Assembly (NCBI GenBank): GCA_020633465.1
Contig: JACKDN010000017.1
Coordinates: 1 to 64,000 of the forward strand
Origin: Myxococcales bacterium
GTDB lineage: Bacteria; Myxococcota_A; Bradymonadia; UBA7976; UBA1532
Length of the DNA stretch: 64,000 bases
Reading direction: 5' to 3'
Part shown: in pieces, positions 20,908-31,800 of the stretch
How positions within the stretch are numbered: position 1 is the stretch's first letter
How the letters are laid out: each line of letters starts with the position of its first letter
Notes under the pieces: generated by a model
Databases searched by the model: none
Told to the model about the DNA's origin: nothing
What the model saw: the letters and a program-made list of their open reading frames with translations, nothing else
Made by a program: the position numbers and the translations under genes

Positions 20908-23900
20908 ATGCAGCTCGAATGCACGCAGTGTGGGAGTCGGTACGCGATTCCCGACGAGAAGGTGGGGGGGCGACGCTTCCGGCTGCCGTGCGGTCGGTGC
21001 GGATCGTGGATCGACGTCCAGGGACCCAGCCCCACGGGCGAGGCGCCCGAAGACGCCAGCTTCTTCGTCAACCTCGACGGCCGGGTCTTCGGCCCCCTGA
21101 GCGAGACCGGCGTCCAGGCCCTCATCGAGCTGGGGCGCGTCAAGCCCGACACCCTGCTGTGGCGCGAGGGCATGGAGGCCTGGCGTCCGGCGGGCAAGGG
21201 TCGGCGGGCCTGGTGGCTGGACGTCGAGGACGTGGGGCCCCTCGTCGAGGGCTTCGCCGCCATGCTGGCCGACTGGCCCGGCCACCCCGCCTCGCTGGCG
21301 GCCCTCGAGTCGCTCGTGCGCGCGGGCCGGCTGCCCGACCGCGCCGCCGCCGTGCTCGAGCCGGCCCTGCGCCAGGTGGGCGCCTGGCCGCGCCTCGTGA
21401 CCCTCTGGGAAGATCTGCTGCCGGTCACCGACGACGCCGCGCGGCGCACGCGGCTGCTGCTGCGCATCGGCGCGGCCCGCGTCGACCACCTGGCCGATCC
21501 CGCCGGCGCCTTCGACAGCTTCGCCGAGGCCTTCCGCGCGGCCCCCGACGCCGACGAGGCGCTCGACGCCCTGCAGCGCGTGGCCGGCCCCGCCCAGGCC
21601 TGGGAGCGCCTGGCCCACGTCGTCGCGGCGCGCGCCCGCGACGTGGACGATCCCGCGCTGCGCCGCGGCCTGCGCTTGCGGCTGGCGCACATCCGCCTCG
21701 AGGGGCTGGGCGCGCTCGACGCGGCGCAGGCCGAGGTCGACGCGGTCCTGGCCGACGCCCCCGACGACGCCGAGGCCCACGCGCTGCGCTGCGCCCTGGC
21801 CCGCCGCGCCGGTGAGCCGCGGGCGCTGGCCGCCGCCCTCGAGGCCTGGGCCGGCGTGGCGCCCGCCGAGGTGGGGGTGGAGGCGCGGCTGGAGCTCGCC
21901 CGTGTACGCGCCGAGCAGCTCGGCGACGCCGCCGGCGCGCTCGACGCCCTCGAGGCCGCGGCCGACGTCGCCCCGACCGAGGCCGTGGTCGACGCCCTGT
22001 ACGCGCGCTTCGAGGCCGGCCCGGCGCGATCCCGCGTGGCCGCGCGGCTGCTGCCGCTGCTCGCGGGCGCGGGCGACTGGGGCCGCCTCGCCGCGGTGCA
22101 GGCCTCGATGATCGACGACGCCGAGCCCGGCCCGGCGCGCGCCGGGGCCATGCGCTCGCTGGCCGAGCTGTGCCACGGTCGGCTGGGCGACGCCGACGCC
22201 GCCTTCCACTGGCTGCGGCGTGCCTTCGAGGAGGATCCCACCGATCTCGAGGCGCGCGGCGTGTTCGGTCGGCGCGCCCGCGCCGAGGGGCGCACGACGG
22301 CGCTCGTCGAGGCGTGGACCGCCGTGCTGGCCGGCCCCCACGGCCGGGTGCTGGCCGGGCCGGCCGTCGAGGCCTCGACCGGGTTGCCCCCGGCGCTGCA
22401 GGAGCGGCTGGTCCGGGCGGCGCTCGCCGCCGGTGGCCCCTCGCCCGCGGGGTTGGCGGCGCTCGATCGGCTGCTGACCGAGCAGCGGCGTGGGCTCGAG
22501 CTGGCCGAGGTGCTCGAGCAGCGCATCGAGGCGTCGACCGATCGCGAGGACGCGGCCCGTCTGCGCCGGCGCCTGGCGCGCCTGTGGCAGGACGAGCTCG
22601 ACGGCGACGTCGAGGCGCTGACCGTCTGGCGGGCGCTGCTGATCGACCGGCCGGACGATCTGGAGGCCCTCGAGGCCGTCCTGGCGGCGACCGAGGCGTC
22701 GGGCAGCGCCGCCGCGCACGTCGAGGCGCTCGACGCGCTGCTGGCCGCGCTGCCGGCCGAGGACGCGCGCGGCCCCGGCCTGCGCCGCCGGCGCGCGCAC
22801 CGCGTGGCCGATCTGGGCGATCCGGCCCGCGCGGTCACCGCGTGGCGCGGCGTGCTGGTCGACGCGCCCGACGACGCCGAGGCCCTGGGCCACCTCGAGC
22901 GCCTGGCGCGCGAGGCCGAGGACTGGGGGGCGGTGGCCGAGGTGCTGTCCCGGCGCCTCGACGCCGACGGCGCCGACGCCGAGCTCGCCTTCCGGCTGGG
23001 CCGGCTGTTCGAGGAGCGCCTGGGCGACGTGGTGGCCGCTCAGGCCGCCTACGCGCGGGCGCTGGCGGCCGACGCCGGGCACGGCGAGGCGCACCGCCGG
23101 CTGGCGCGCCTGCTCGAGGCCGACGAGCAGTGGGCGCCGCTGGCCGCCCTGCTGATCGATCGGGCCGAGCACGAGGAGGGCGCCGCGCGCCAGGCGCTGC
23201 GGGCGCGCGCGGCCGACATCCACGCCGAGCACCTGGGGCGGCCGGGGCAGGCGCTTCGGCTGCGCTGCGCCGATCTGACCGAGGCGGACGCGGCCCTCGC
23301 CGCCCACGCGCAGCTGGCGGCGCTGGCGGCGCAGGTCGACGGGTGGGGGGTCCTGGCCGAGCGCTGGGACGCGCTGCGGCAGGACGCCGAGGCGGCGCCG
23401 GCCAGCCGCCGCGCGATCACCCTGCAGCTGGTGGACTGGTGGACGACGCGGCTGGGGCGCCCCGCGGACGCCGAGGCGGCGCTGCGCGATCTGCTGGCGC
23501 AGGACGCGCACGACGACGCGGCGCTGGCCGCGCTGGCGACCGTGCAGCGGCGGCAGGCCGACTGGGCCGGGCTGTGCGACACGCTGGAGGCGCGGGTGGC
23601 CGCCGGGCGTGGGGAGGCGACCCCCCTGCACCTGGAGCTGGCCGAGCTGTACGAGGGCCCCCTCGGCGAGCCGCGGGCGGCGGTGCGCCACCTGCAGGCG
23701 GCGGCGGGCGAGGCCCCGGCGGCGCTGGCGCGCCTGGACGAGCTGCTGACCGACGCCGAGGACTGGGCGTCGCTGGACGACGTCCTGGCGCGGCGCGTGG
23801 CGCACGCGGGGGCGGCGACGACGCCCACGCGCTGCTGCTGCGCCGGGGCGCGCTCGCGGCGCGGCGCGGCGACGCGGCCGCGGCGGTCGACCATTACCGG

Positions 23901-24042
23901 GCGGCCAGCCGCCACGGCGCGCTGCCGGCCGACGCGGCCAGCCTGTTGGCGGACGCCCTGGCCCGCGTGGGCGATCACGCCGCGTTGGTCGAGCTGCTGT
24001 GGGGCCAGGCGGCGGCGGCCGGGGACCCCGAGGCCGCCCTGA
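20908..24042 (+). CDS. Giant TPR-M23 protein, segment 1: MJ0042 zinc ribbon, GYF_2 domain and TPR repeats
   Basis: This is the 5' segment of a locus that, after correcting five apparent one-base deletions, would read continuously from 20908 to 33085 (about 4,060 residues). The N-terminus MQLECTQCGSRYAIPDEKV with a second CGRCG is an MJ0042-type zinc ribbon, common in Myxococcota. Residues about 50-95 (FFVNLDGRVFGPLSETGVQ, then GMEAWRP) form a GYF_2 domain. The rest is Ala/Leu/Arg/Asp-rich TPR-like helical repeat. The start ATG has AAGGGG 5 nt upstream; an in-frame ATG at 20854 is less likely. The TPR sequence leaves this frame near 23808, in GCGGGGGCGG, and continues one frame back. The residues from there to the stop at 24042 are out-of-frame. 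A scaffold role is inferred only. It follows tssH by 181 nt. Confidence 0.75.
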   Translation: MQLECTQCGSRYAIPDEKVGGRRFRLPCGRCGSWIDVQGPSPTGEAPEDASFFVNLDGRVFGPLSETGVQALIELGRVKPDTLLWREGMEAWRPAGKGRRAWWLDVEDVGPLVEGFAAMLADWPGHPASLAALESLVRAGRLPDRAAAVLEPALRQVGAWPRLVTLWEDLLPVTDDAARRTRLLLRIGAARVDHLADPAGAFDSFAEAFRAAPDADEALDALQRVAGPAQAWERLAHVVAARARDVDDPALRRGLRLRLAHIRLEGLGALDAAQAEVDAVLADAPDDAEAHALRCALARRAGEPRALAAALEAWAGVAPAEVGVEARLELARVRAEQLGDAAGALDALEAAADVAPTEAVVDALYARFEAGPARSRVAARLLPLLAGAGDWGRLAAVQASMIDDAEPGPARAGAMRSLAELCHGRLGDADAAFHWLRRAFEEDPTDLEARGVFGRRARAEGRTTALVEAWTAVLAGPHGRVLAGPAVEASTGLPPALQERLVRAALAAGGPSPAGLAALDRLLTEQRRGLELAEVLEQRIEASTDREDAARLRRRLARLWQDELDGDVEALTVWRALLIDRPDDLEALEAVLAATEASGSAAAHVEALDALLAALPAEDARGPGLRRRRAHRVADLGDPARAVTAWRGVLVDAPDDAEALGHLERLAREAEDWGAVAEVLSRRLDADGADAELAFRLGRLFEERLGDVVAAQAAYARALAADAGHGEAHRRLARLLEADEQWAPLAALLIDRAEHEEGAARQALRARAADIHAEHLGRPGQALRLRCADLTEADAALAAHAQLAALAAQVDGWGVLAERWDALRQDAEAAPASRRAITLQLVDWWTTRLGRPADAEAALRDLLAQDAHDDAALAALATVQRRQADWAGLCDTLEARVAAGRGEATPLHLELAELYEGPLGEPRAAVRHLQAAAGEAPAALARLDELLTDAEDWASLDDVLARRVAHAGAATTPTRCCCAGARSRRGAATRPRRSTITGRPAATARCRPTRPACWRTPWPAWAITPRWSSCCGARRRRPGTPRPP

Positions 24043-27000
24043 CCCTGCGGCGACGGGCCGCGCGCCAGGCCTCGGCGCACCTGTCGCCGACCGAGGCCGC
24101 CGGCCGCTGGCGGGCGATCCTGCGCACGGTGCCCGACGATCTCGAGGCGCTCGACGCGGTGTGGACGGCCAGCCTCGGCTGCGGGGACGCGGCCGCCCTG
24201 GCGTCGGTGGGTGAGACGCTGCTCGGGCGCGACGACGTGGCGCCGGCGCGCCGGACGACCCTGCTGCGCGAGGTGGCGCGCGCCTACGAGGGCGCGCTGG
24301 GCTTGCCCGGGCGCGCGCTGGCGCGCTGGTCGGCGCTGGTGGCGCTTCTGCCCGACGACGCCGAGGCCCTCGAGCGCGTGGTCGCCCTGCAGGCGCTGGC
24401 CGCCGACTGGGCCGGCCTGGCGGCGTCGCTGCACGCGCAGGCCGAGCGGGCGTCCGACGACGCGCGGCCCGAGATCCTGGCCCGCCTGGCGGCGCTGCAG
24501 GAAGAGAAGCTGGGCGACGCCGACGCGGCGCGCGCCACGTGGGCGGCGCTGCTTGACCTCGATCCCGATCACCCCGCGGCCTTCCAGCGCTTGCGCGCCC
24601 TGCACGCCAGCGCGGGCGCGTGGCCCATCCTGGCCGACATGCTCGAGGCGCGCGCCGGGCGGCTGAGCGATCCGGGCGAGCGCGCGGCGCTGCTGGGCGA
24701 GGCGGCCGAGGTGGCCGAGCTGGCGCTCGACGACGACGGGCGCGCCTTCGCCGACTGGCTGGCCGCCTTCGAGGCCGACGGCGACGACGCGCGGTGCGGC
24801 GAGGCCCTGCTGCGGCTGGCGCAGAAGGGACAGCGCTGGGACGAGGTCGTGGCGGCCTACGAGGCGGCCGCGCCGACGGCGGCCGTCCGCCTGCGCCTGG
24901 CCGATCTGTACACGCACCACCTGGGCGACGCCGAGCGGGCCGAGGCGCACCTGCTGGCGCTGCTCGAGCAGCAGCCGGGCAACACCCGGGTGCTGGATCG
25001 GCTCGAGGCCCTGCTGGTGGGCCGCTCGGACTGGGCCGGCGTCGTCGACGTGCTGGAGCGCAAGATCGACCACGCCGCGACCGACGAGGCCCGCCGGGTG
25101 GGGCTGCTCGAGCTGGCCTCGGCCTGGCGGCAGGTGCCGGGCGGCGAAGAGAACGAGCTGGCGGCGGTGCGGCGCCTGGTGGCGCTGGATCCCGCCGAGC
25201 CGGGCGCGTGGCGCACGCTGGACCGCGCCGCCGAGCGGGCGGGCGACGCCGAGACGCGCTACGACGCGCGGCGCGAGCTGGCAGCGCTGGAGCCCGAGCG
25301 CGCGGCCGAGCACTGGTACGAGGCGGGCGCGCTGGCCGATCGCGCCCTGGGTGACGCGGACCGGGCGATCGAGGCCTTCCGGGCGGCGCTGGCCGCGGCC
25401 CCGCTCGACCGCAGCGCCGCCGACGCGCTGGCGCGCGTCTGCGCGGCGCACGGTCGCTGGACCGCGCTGGCCGAGGCCGAGGCCGAGCGCCTCGAGCACC
25501 TGCAGACGCCGGCGGAGCGCCGCGCGGCGCTGACCCGCCTGGGCACGCTGTACGCCGAGCGCCTGGACGCGCCGGGCCGCGCCTTCGACGCCTGGGCCGA
25601 GGCGCTGCGCCTCGCGCCCGGCGATCCGGCCGCCGTGACGGCGCTCGATCGGCTGGCGGCGCGCACCGGCCGCTGGCCCGATCTGGCCGACGCGCTGCGC
25701 CGGCACCTGCTGGCCGTCGAGGACGATCCCGCGCGCGCCGCGCGCGCCCGCCAGCGGCTGGCGGCGCTGTACCTGGGGCCGCTGGACGATCCCTGGCGCG
25801 CCCGCGACGTCCTCGCCCCGCTCGTGGTCGACGCCGATCGCGAGACCCTGACGCTGGTGGTCGAGGCGGCGGATCGCACCGGCGACGCGGCCGGCGCGGC
25901 GAACGCCCTCCGGCTGCTGGCCGATCGCACCGCGGACGCGCCCGAGCGCGTCGCGCTGCTGCGGCGCCTGGGGCGCCTGTACGAGGCCGAGCTCGACGCG
26001 CCCCAGCTGGCCTTCGGCGCCTTCGCCGATCTGCTGGCCGAGCAGCCCGCCGACGCCGACGCGCAGGTGGCCCTGGCGCGCCTGGCCGCGCCGGCCGGGC
26101 GCCTGGAGGATTACGCCGCCCTGCTGGAGGAGGCCTGGACCTCGGTCGAGGATCACGCGGTCGCGCACGACCTCGGTCACGCCGTGGCGGTGGCCTACCG
26201 CGATCTGCTGGGGGACGAGGCGGGCGCCGCGCGGGTGTGGGCGGCGCTGCTGGCGGACGATCCGGCCGACGACCTGGCCCTGGCCGGGCTCGAGGTGGCC
26301 TACGCGGCGCGGGGCGACTGGCCCGCCCTCGCCGACATCCTGGCGCGGCGGCTGTCGCTGGCGGGCGAGAGCGAGCGCCGCCGCCACTTGACCCTGCGCC
26401 TGGCCGATCTGCAGGCCAACCACCTGGGCGCGCCGGATCTGGCCGTCGAGGGCTACCGGGCGGTGCTCGAGCGGCGCCCCGACGATCGCGAGGCGCTCGA
26501 GGGCCTGTCGGCCATCTTCGAGCGGCAGCAGGCGTGGGGGCCTCTTTTCGACGTCCTCGCGCGGCGCGTGCAGCTGGATCCCTTCGGCCGCATCGCCCGG
26601 CAGAAGCGCCTGGCGCGCCTGGCCGAGGGGCCGCTCGAGCGGCCGGCCGTGGCCATCGAGCGGTGGCGCGCGGTGCTGGACGCGCGGCCCGACGACGGGG
26701 ACGCGCTGATCGGGCTCGACCGGCTCTTGACGCGCACGCAGGACTGGGAGGGCCTGGCCGAGGTCCTGGCGCTGCGGGCCGCCGTGCAGGCGGACGAGGC
26801 GCCGGACCTGCATCGGCGGCGCGCCCTGCTGCTGCAGGGGCCGCTGGCCGATCCGGCCGAGGCGCGCCGCGCCTGGGAGGCGGTGCGCGCGCTGGTGCCC
26901 GACGATCGGGACGCGCTCGAGGCGCTGGCCGCGCTCTACGATCCCGCGCAGGCGCCGGCGGCGCTGGCCGACGTGCAGCGCGCGCTGCTGGGCGCCCTGC

Positions 27001-28251
27001 CGCCCGAGGGCAGCCGGGCGGCCGGGCTGCGGCGGGCCCACGCGCGCCTGCTGGACGACGTGCTGGGCGACGCCGACCGCGCCGCCCGGGCCTGGGAGGC
27101 GGTGCGCGAGCACGCGCCCCGCGACGCCGAGGCGCTCGATCGCCTCGAGGCGCTCTACGCCGCGGGCGAGGCCTGGCGGGCGCTGGCCGACGTGCTGGCG
27201 GTGCGGGGCGACGACGACGCGCGGGCCCTGCGCCGGGCCGGCCTGCAGGCCGAGGTGCTGGGGGATCCCGACGGCGCCCGCGACACGCTGTGGGCGGTGC
27301 TGCGGCGCACGCCGGATCACGACGGGGCCTTCGAGCGCCTCGACGCCCTGTACCAGCAGGCGATGGACTGGGCCGGGCTGACCGCCCTGCTGGCCCACCG
27401 CGCCACCCACGAAGAGGACGCCGCCGAGCGCCGGCAGCAGTTGCTGCGCCTGGCCGGCGTGCGCGACACCCAGCTCGGCGACACCGTCGGCGCCTTCGAC
27501 GCGCTGGTCGAGGCCTTCGTCGAGGCGCCGGATCCGGCGGTCGGACAGGAGCTCGAGCGCCTGGCGCCCGCCGTCGAGGGCTGGGCCACGGTCGCCGACG
27601 TCTACGCCCAGGCGCTGAGCCGCCTGGCGGCGCCGGGCTGGCTGCTGCGCCGCCTGGCCGTGGTGCAGGACGACGGGCTGGGCGACGTGGACGCCGCGCG
27701 CCGCTCCCTGCGCCGCGCCCTGAAGGCCGACGCCGAGGACGCCGAGGCGCTCGCGGCGCTGCACGCGCTGCTGACGCGGCTGGAGGACTGGGCGCCGCTG
27801 GCGACGCTGCTGGCCGAGCAGGCCGATCGCGCCACGGACGCCGACACCCGGCGCACGCTGTGGGCGCGGGTGGCGCGACTGCAGTCCGAGCGGCTGGGCC
27901 GGCCCGACGAGGCCGCGATCACCTGGCGGCGCGTGCTGGCGGTGGCGCCGGACGACGCCGAGGCGCTGGCCGCCCTCGAGGCGCTGCACCGGGCCGAGGC
28001 CCGCTGGGCCGATCTGGCCGAGGTCCACGGGCGCCAGCTGGACGCCGCGACCACGCCCGACGAGGCGGTGCGCGCGGGGACGGCGCTGGCCGATCTGCTG
28101 CGCGGCCCGCTGGGTGATCCGGCCGAGGCCGAGCGCGTGCTGGATCGCGTCCGAGGCGTGGCCCCGGACGATCGGGCCGTGCTCGACGCGCTGGGCGCGC
28201 TGCGCGGCGCGCGCGGGGATTGGGCGGGCGCCGCCGAGGCGCGGGCGCGGC
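23814..28251 (+). CDS. Giant TPR-M23 protein, segment 2: TPR repeat array
   Basis: About 1,480 codons in one frame with no stop, starting where segment 1 breaks (DDAHALLLRRGALAARRG). The composition is TPR/HAT-like: repeated units ending in patterns such as PDDAEALERVVALQ, PGNTRVLDRLEALL, PDDREALEGLSAIF and PDHDGAFERLDALY, with WxxLAxxLxxR following. Each pair of units spans roughly 70-110 residues. No start codon or ribosome site at the 5' border suggests a separate gene, so it is best read as the middle of the interrupted gene. The frame is lost near 28250 in GCGCGGCGGCC. Confidence 0.65.
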
Positions 28252-28865
28252 GGCCGAGCGCGCGCCGACCGCGGCCGCACGTCAGGCGGCGTGGCTGGCG
28301 CTGGCGCGGGATCTGCGCGAACACGCCGACGACGCGGGCGCCGCCTTCGAGGCCTTCCGCGAGGCCCTGGTGGCCGCCCCCGCCGATCCGCGGGCGGACG
28401 CCGGCTGGCCGAGGCGGCCGAGGTGGCCGGGCGGCAGCCGGATCTGGCCGGGGCGCTGGGCGAGGCGCTGGCCGCCGTGCCCGAGGGCGAGCGCGCGGCC
28501 GCCCTGGCAGAGCGCCTCGGCGCGCTGCTGGACGGCCGCTGCTGCAGGCGCCTGCCGAGGCGGTCGAGGTGTGGCCGCGGGTGCTGGCGGTGCGGCCTGA
28601 CGACGTCGACGCGCTGGCGGGCCTGGCGCGCAGCTACGGCGCGCTGGATCGGCCGGCGGATCAGGCCGAGGTGTTGGGCCGGCTGGCCGAGCGCAGCGTG
28701 GGCGCCGCCCGCGCCGAGCTCTTGGGGCGCCGCGCCCGCCTGGTGCAGTCGCTGGGCGACGCCGAGGCCGCGCGGGCGGCCTGGACGGCCGCGCTGGCCG
28801 CCGCGCCGGACGACGTCGAGGCGATGCGCGCGCTGCTCGCGCTGAGCGAGGGGACGCGGCGGCGG
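28248..28865 (+). other. Segment of the giant TPR gene with four apparent single-base deletions
   Basis: Within about 615 bp the TPR coding sequence steps back one frame four times, near 28250, 28403, 28535 and 28860. Between steps the translation is good TPR sequence: AARQAAWLALARDLREHADD, then RLAEAAEVAGRQPDLAGAL, then LLQAPAEAVEVWPRVLAV, then AARQARARLLDALPADD. Each step is repaired by inserting one base in a G/C-rich run. The clustering suggests a poorly resolved stretch of the assembly; a decaying gene is the alternative. Confidence 0.6.
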
Positions 28866-31800
28866 CCCGGCAGGCGCGCGCGCGTCTGCTCGACGCGCTG
28901 CCCGCCGACGACGCGGGGCGGCTGCCGCTGCTGCGCGCGCAGGCCGAGGCCCTGGAGGCGGCCGAGGCGCTGCCCGAGGCCCGGGCGCATTGGGCGGCCC
29001 TCCGCCAGCTCGCGCCCGACGACGCCGAGGTCGAGGCGCGGCTGGCGGCGTTGCTCGAGGCGACGGGGCAGTGGGCGGCGCTGGTGGCCCTGCTGGAGGA
29101 GCGGGCGGCGCTGGCCTCCGAGCCCGCGATCGCGGCCGCCGCGTTGGCGCGCGCCGCGACGCTCACCGAGACCGAGCTGGCCGACGAGGCCGCGGCGCGG
29201 CGCATCTGGCCCCGGGTGCTGGAGCACGCGCCCGGCCACCCCGAGGCGGTGGCGCGGCTGACCGCGGTGTACGCCGAGACCGGCGACGTCGAGGGCCAGG
29301 TCGGGCTGCTGTTGAGCCAGCTGGCCCACACCGACGCCCCCGACGCGCGGCGCGCCGTCTACGCCCAGGCCGCGGCGCTGGTGGAGCACGAGCTCGCCAG
29401 CCCCGAGCACGCGCTGGCGCTGGTGATCCGGGCCTTCGAAGAGACCGCCGACGTCGGCGCGTACGTCGACGAGCTCGAGCGGCTGGCCGAGCGGGCCAAC
29501 GGCTGGAGCGATCTGGCCGACGCCTTCGGCCGCGTGCGGGATCGCCTCGACGGCGCCGACGCCGTCGGGCTGGATCTGCGGCTGGCGCGCCTGCTGACCG
29601 ATCGGCTGGCGCGGCCCGACGCGGCCATCGAGGCCTACCGCCACGCGCTGTCGATCGACCACGGCTGCGTCCCGGCGCTCGAGGCGCTGGTGCCGCTGTA
29701 CGAGACGCGCGGGCGCCACGCCGAGCTGGTGGACGTCCTGCGCCGGTCGTTGCGCACGCGGCGCTCGCCCGAGGGGCAGGCGGCGGTGCACCGGCGCGTC
29801 GCGCGGCTGCAGACGGGGCCCCTGGCCGACGCCGCCGCCGCCACCGCCAGCTGGCGTGAGGTGCTGCGCGTGCATCCCGCCGACGCCGAGGCGCTGGCCG
29901 CGCTGGCTGGCCTGCTGCGCGCGGCGGATCGACCCGCCGAGCTGGCCGAGGTGCTGCACGGCCAGCTGGCGGCGGTCGAGGACGCGGCGGACGAGGTCGA
30001 GCTGCGGGCCGAGCTGGCGGCGCTGTACGCCGGGCCGCTGGACGACGTCGCGCGGGCCCTCGAGCTTCTCGAGCCGGCCCTGGCGAAGGACGACGAGCAC
30101 CCGGGCGTGCTGGGCGCGCTCGGCGCCCTGTACGTGCGGGCGGGCCGCTACGACGAGGCCGTCGACGTGTTCGGGCTGCAGGCGCGCCTGCTGACCGAGC
30201 CGGCGGCGCGGCGCGACGCCTACCTGGCGGTCGCGCGCATCTGGCGCGACCACCTGGACGAGCCCGCCCAGGCGGATCCCTGGTTCCGCGAGGTGCTGAC
30301 GCTCGATCCGCACCACGACGAGGCGCTGCGCGCGGTGCTCGAGCGGGCCGAGGCGGACGGCCGCTGGCCGGACGTCGTCCGGGCGCTCAGCCGCCTCGAG
30401 GCGGCGACCGACGCGCCCGCCGCGAAGGCGGCGCTGCTGGTGCGCATCGGGCAGATCCACGAGGTGCACCTCGACGACGCGGCCAGCGCGGCCGACTACT
30501 TCGCGCAGGCGCTCGCGGCGGAGCCGGGCCACGTCGAGGCCGCCCGGCCGCTCGCGCGGCGGGCCCTCAAGGCCGAGCGCTGGTCGCAGGCCCTGCCGCT
30601 GCTGCACCAGGTGCTCGAGGCCACGCCCGACAGCGCCGTGCACGCGCGGCGGGATCTGCACGGGCAGATCGCGCGCTGCGCCGAACGCCTGGGCGACGAC
30701 ACCACCGCGCTCGAGCATCAGCGCGCGGCCTACGCGCTCGACAGCACGCACCGGCCCACCCTGGAGGCGCTGGCCGAGCTGCACCTGCGCGCCGGCGTGT
30801 GGGACGAGGCCTTCAAGGTGGGGCAGGCGCTTCTGCTGCATCACGGCGACGCGATGGCGGGCGAGGCGCGCGCCGACGCGCTGTACCGCCAGGGCTTCGT
30901 GCGCGCGCAGCAGGGCGATCGCGAGGCCGCCGGGGTGCTGTTCCGCAAGGCGCTCGACGCCGACAGCACGCACCTGGCCGCGCGGCGCGCGCTGACCGAG
31001 AGCGCGCCGGTGCCGCCGCCGCGCAGCGAGCCCCGGTCGGTGGCGCCCGCCGCGCCGCCGCCGCCGCCGCCCGTCGCGGTCGCGCCGCCGCCGCGCGCGC
31101 GCGACGCCGGCCGCCCCCCGCCGCTGCCGATCGAGGATCTGGCGCCCGTCGCGGACGACGGCGTCGTCGGCGCCCCGGCGCCGGCGCTGCCCGTGCTGGT
31201 GCAGGCGCCGCAGGTGGTGGTGCCGACCGAACAGGTCGAGGCGATCGTCGAGCGCGCGGTGGCCGCGGCCTCGGGCCGGGCCGGGCAGGGGCCCAGCCCC
31301 GAGGCGTTGCGCGGATCGCTGAAGCACCGCGTGAAGGTGGTGCGTCGGCCCAACCGGCGCTGGCAGCGCGTGATGTACGGCGCGGCCGGCGTGGCCGTCG
31401 TCGTGGCCGGGCTCGCCTTCAGCGGTCTCTTGGTGCAGAGCTATCGCCTGCAGGCCTCGGAGGAAGAGCGGGCGCGCGTCGAGCACATCAGCGAGCGCCT
31501 GGCCATCGAGGTGCAGGAGACGCAGGGCCGCATCCGCGTGCTGCAGGCGCGGCTGAAGGATCCCAACGCGTCGCCCGAGTCGCTGGCGCACCTGCGCAAG
31601 ACGCGGCTGCCCGCCGGCCCGCTGTCCGACAAGCTGGTCGAGCTGACGGTGCGAGACCTCGAGATGCGCGAGGAGCTGTCGACCGTCGAGACGATGCTGT
31701 CGGAGGCCGTCGCGAAGAAGGGCAGCTCGGTCGAGGAGACGGGCGCGCTGCAGGCGCGCATCGCCGAGCTCGAGGGGCGGCTCGCGTCGATCAAGGGCGA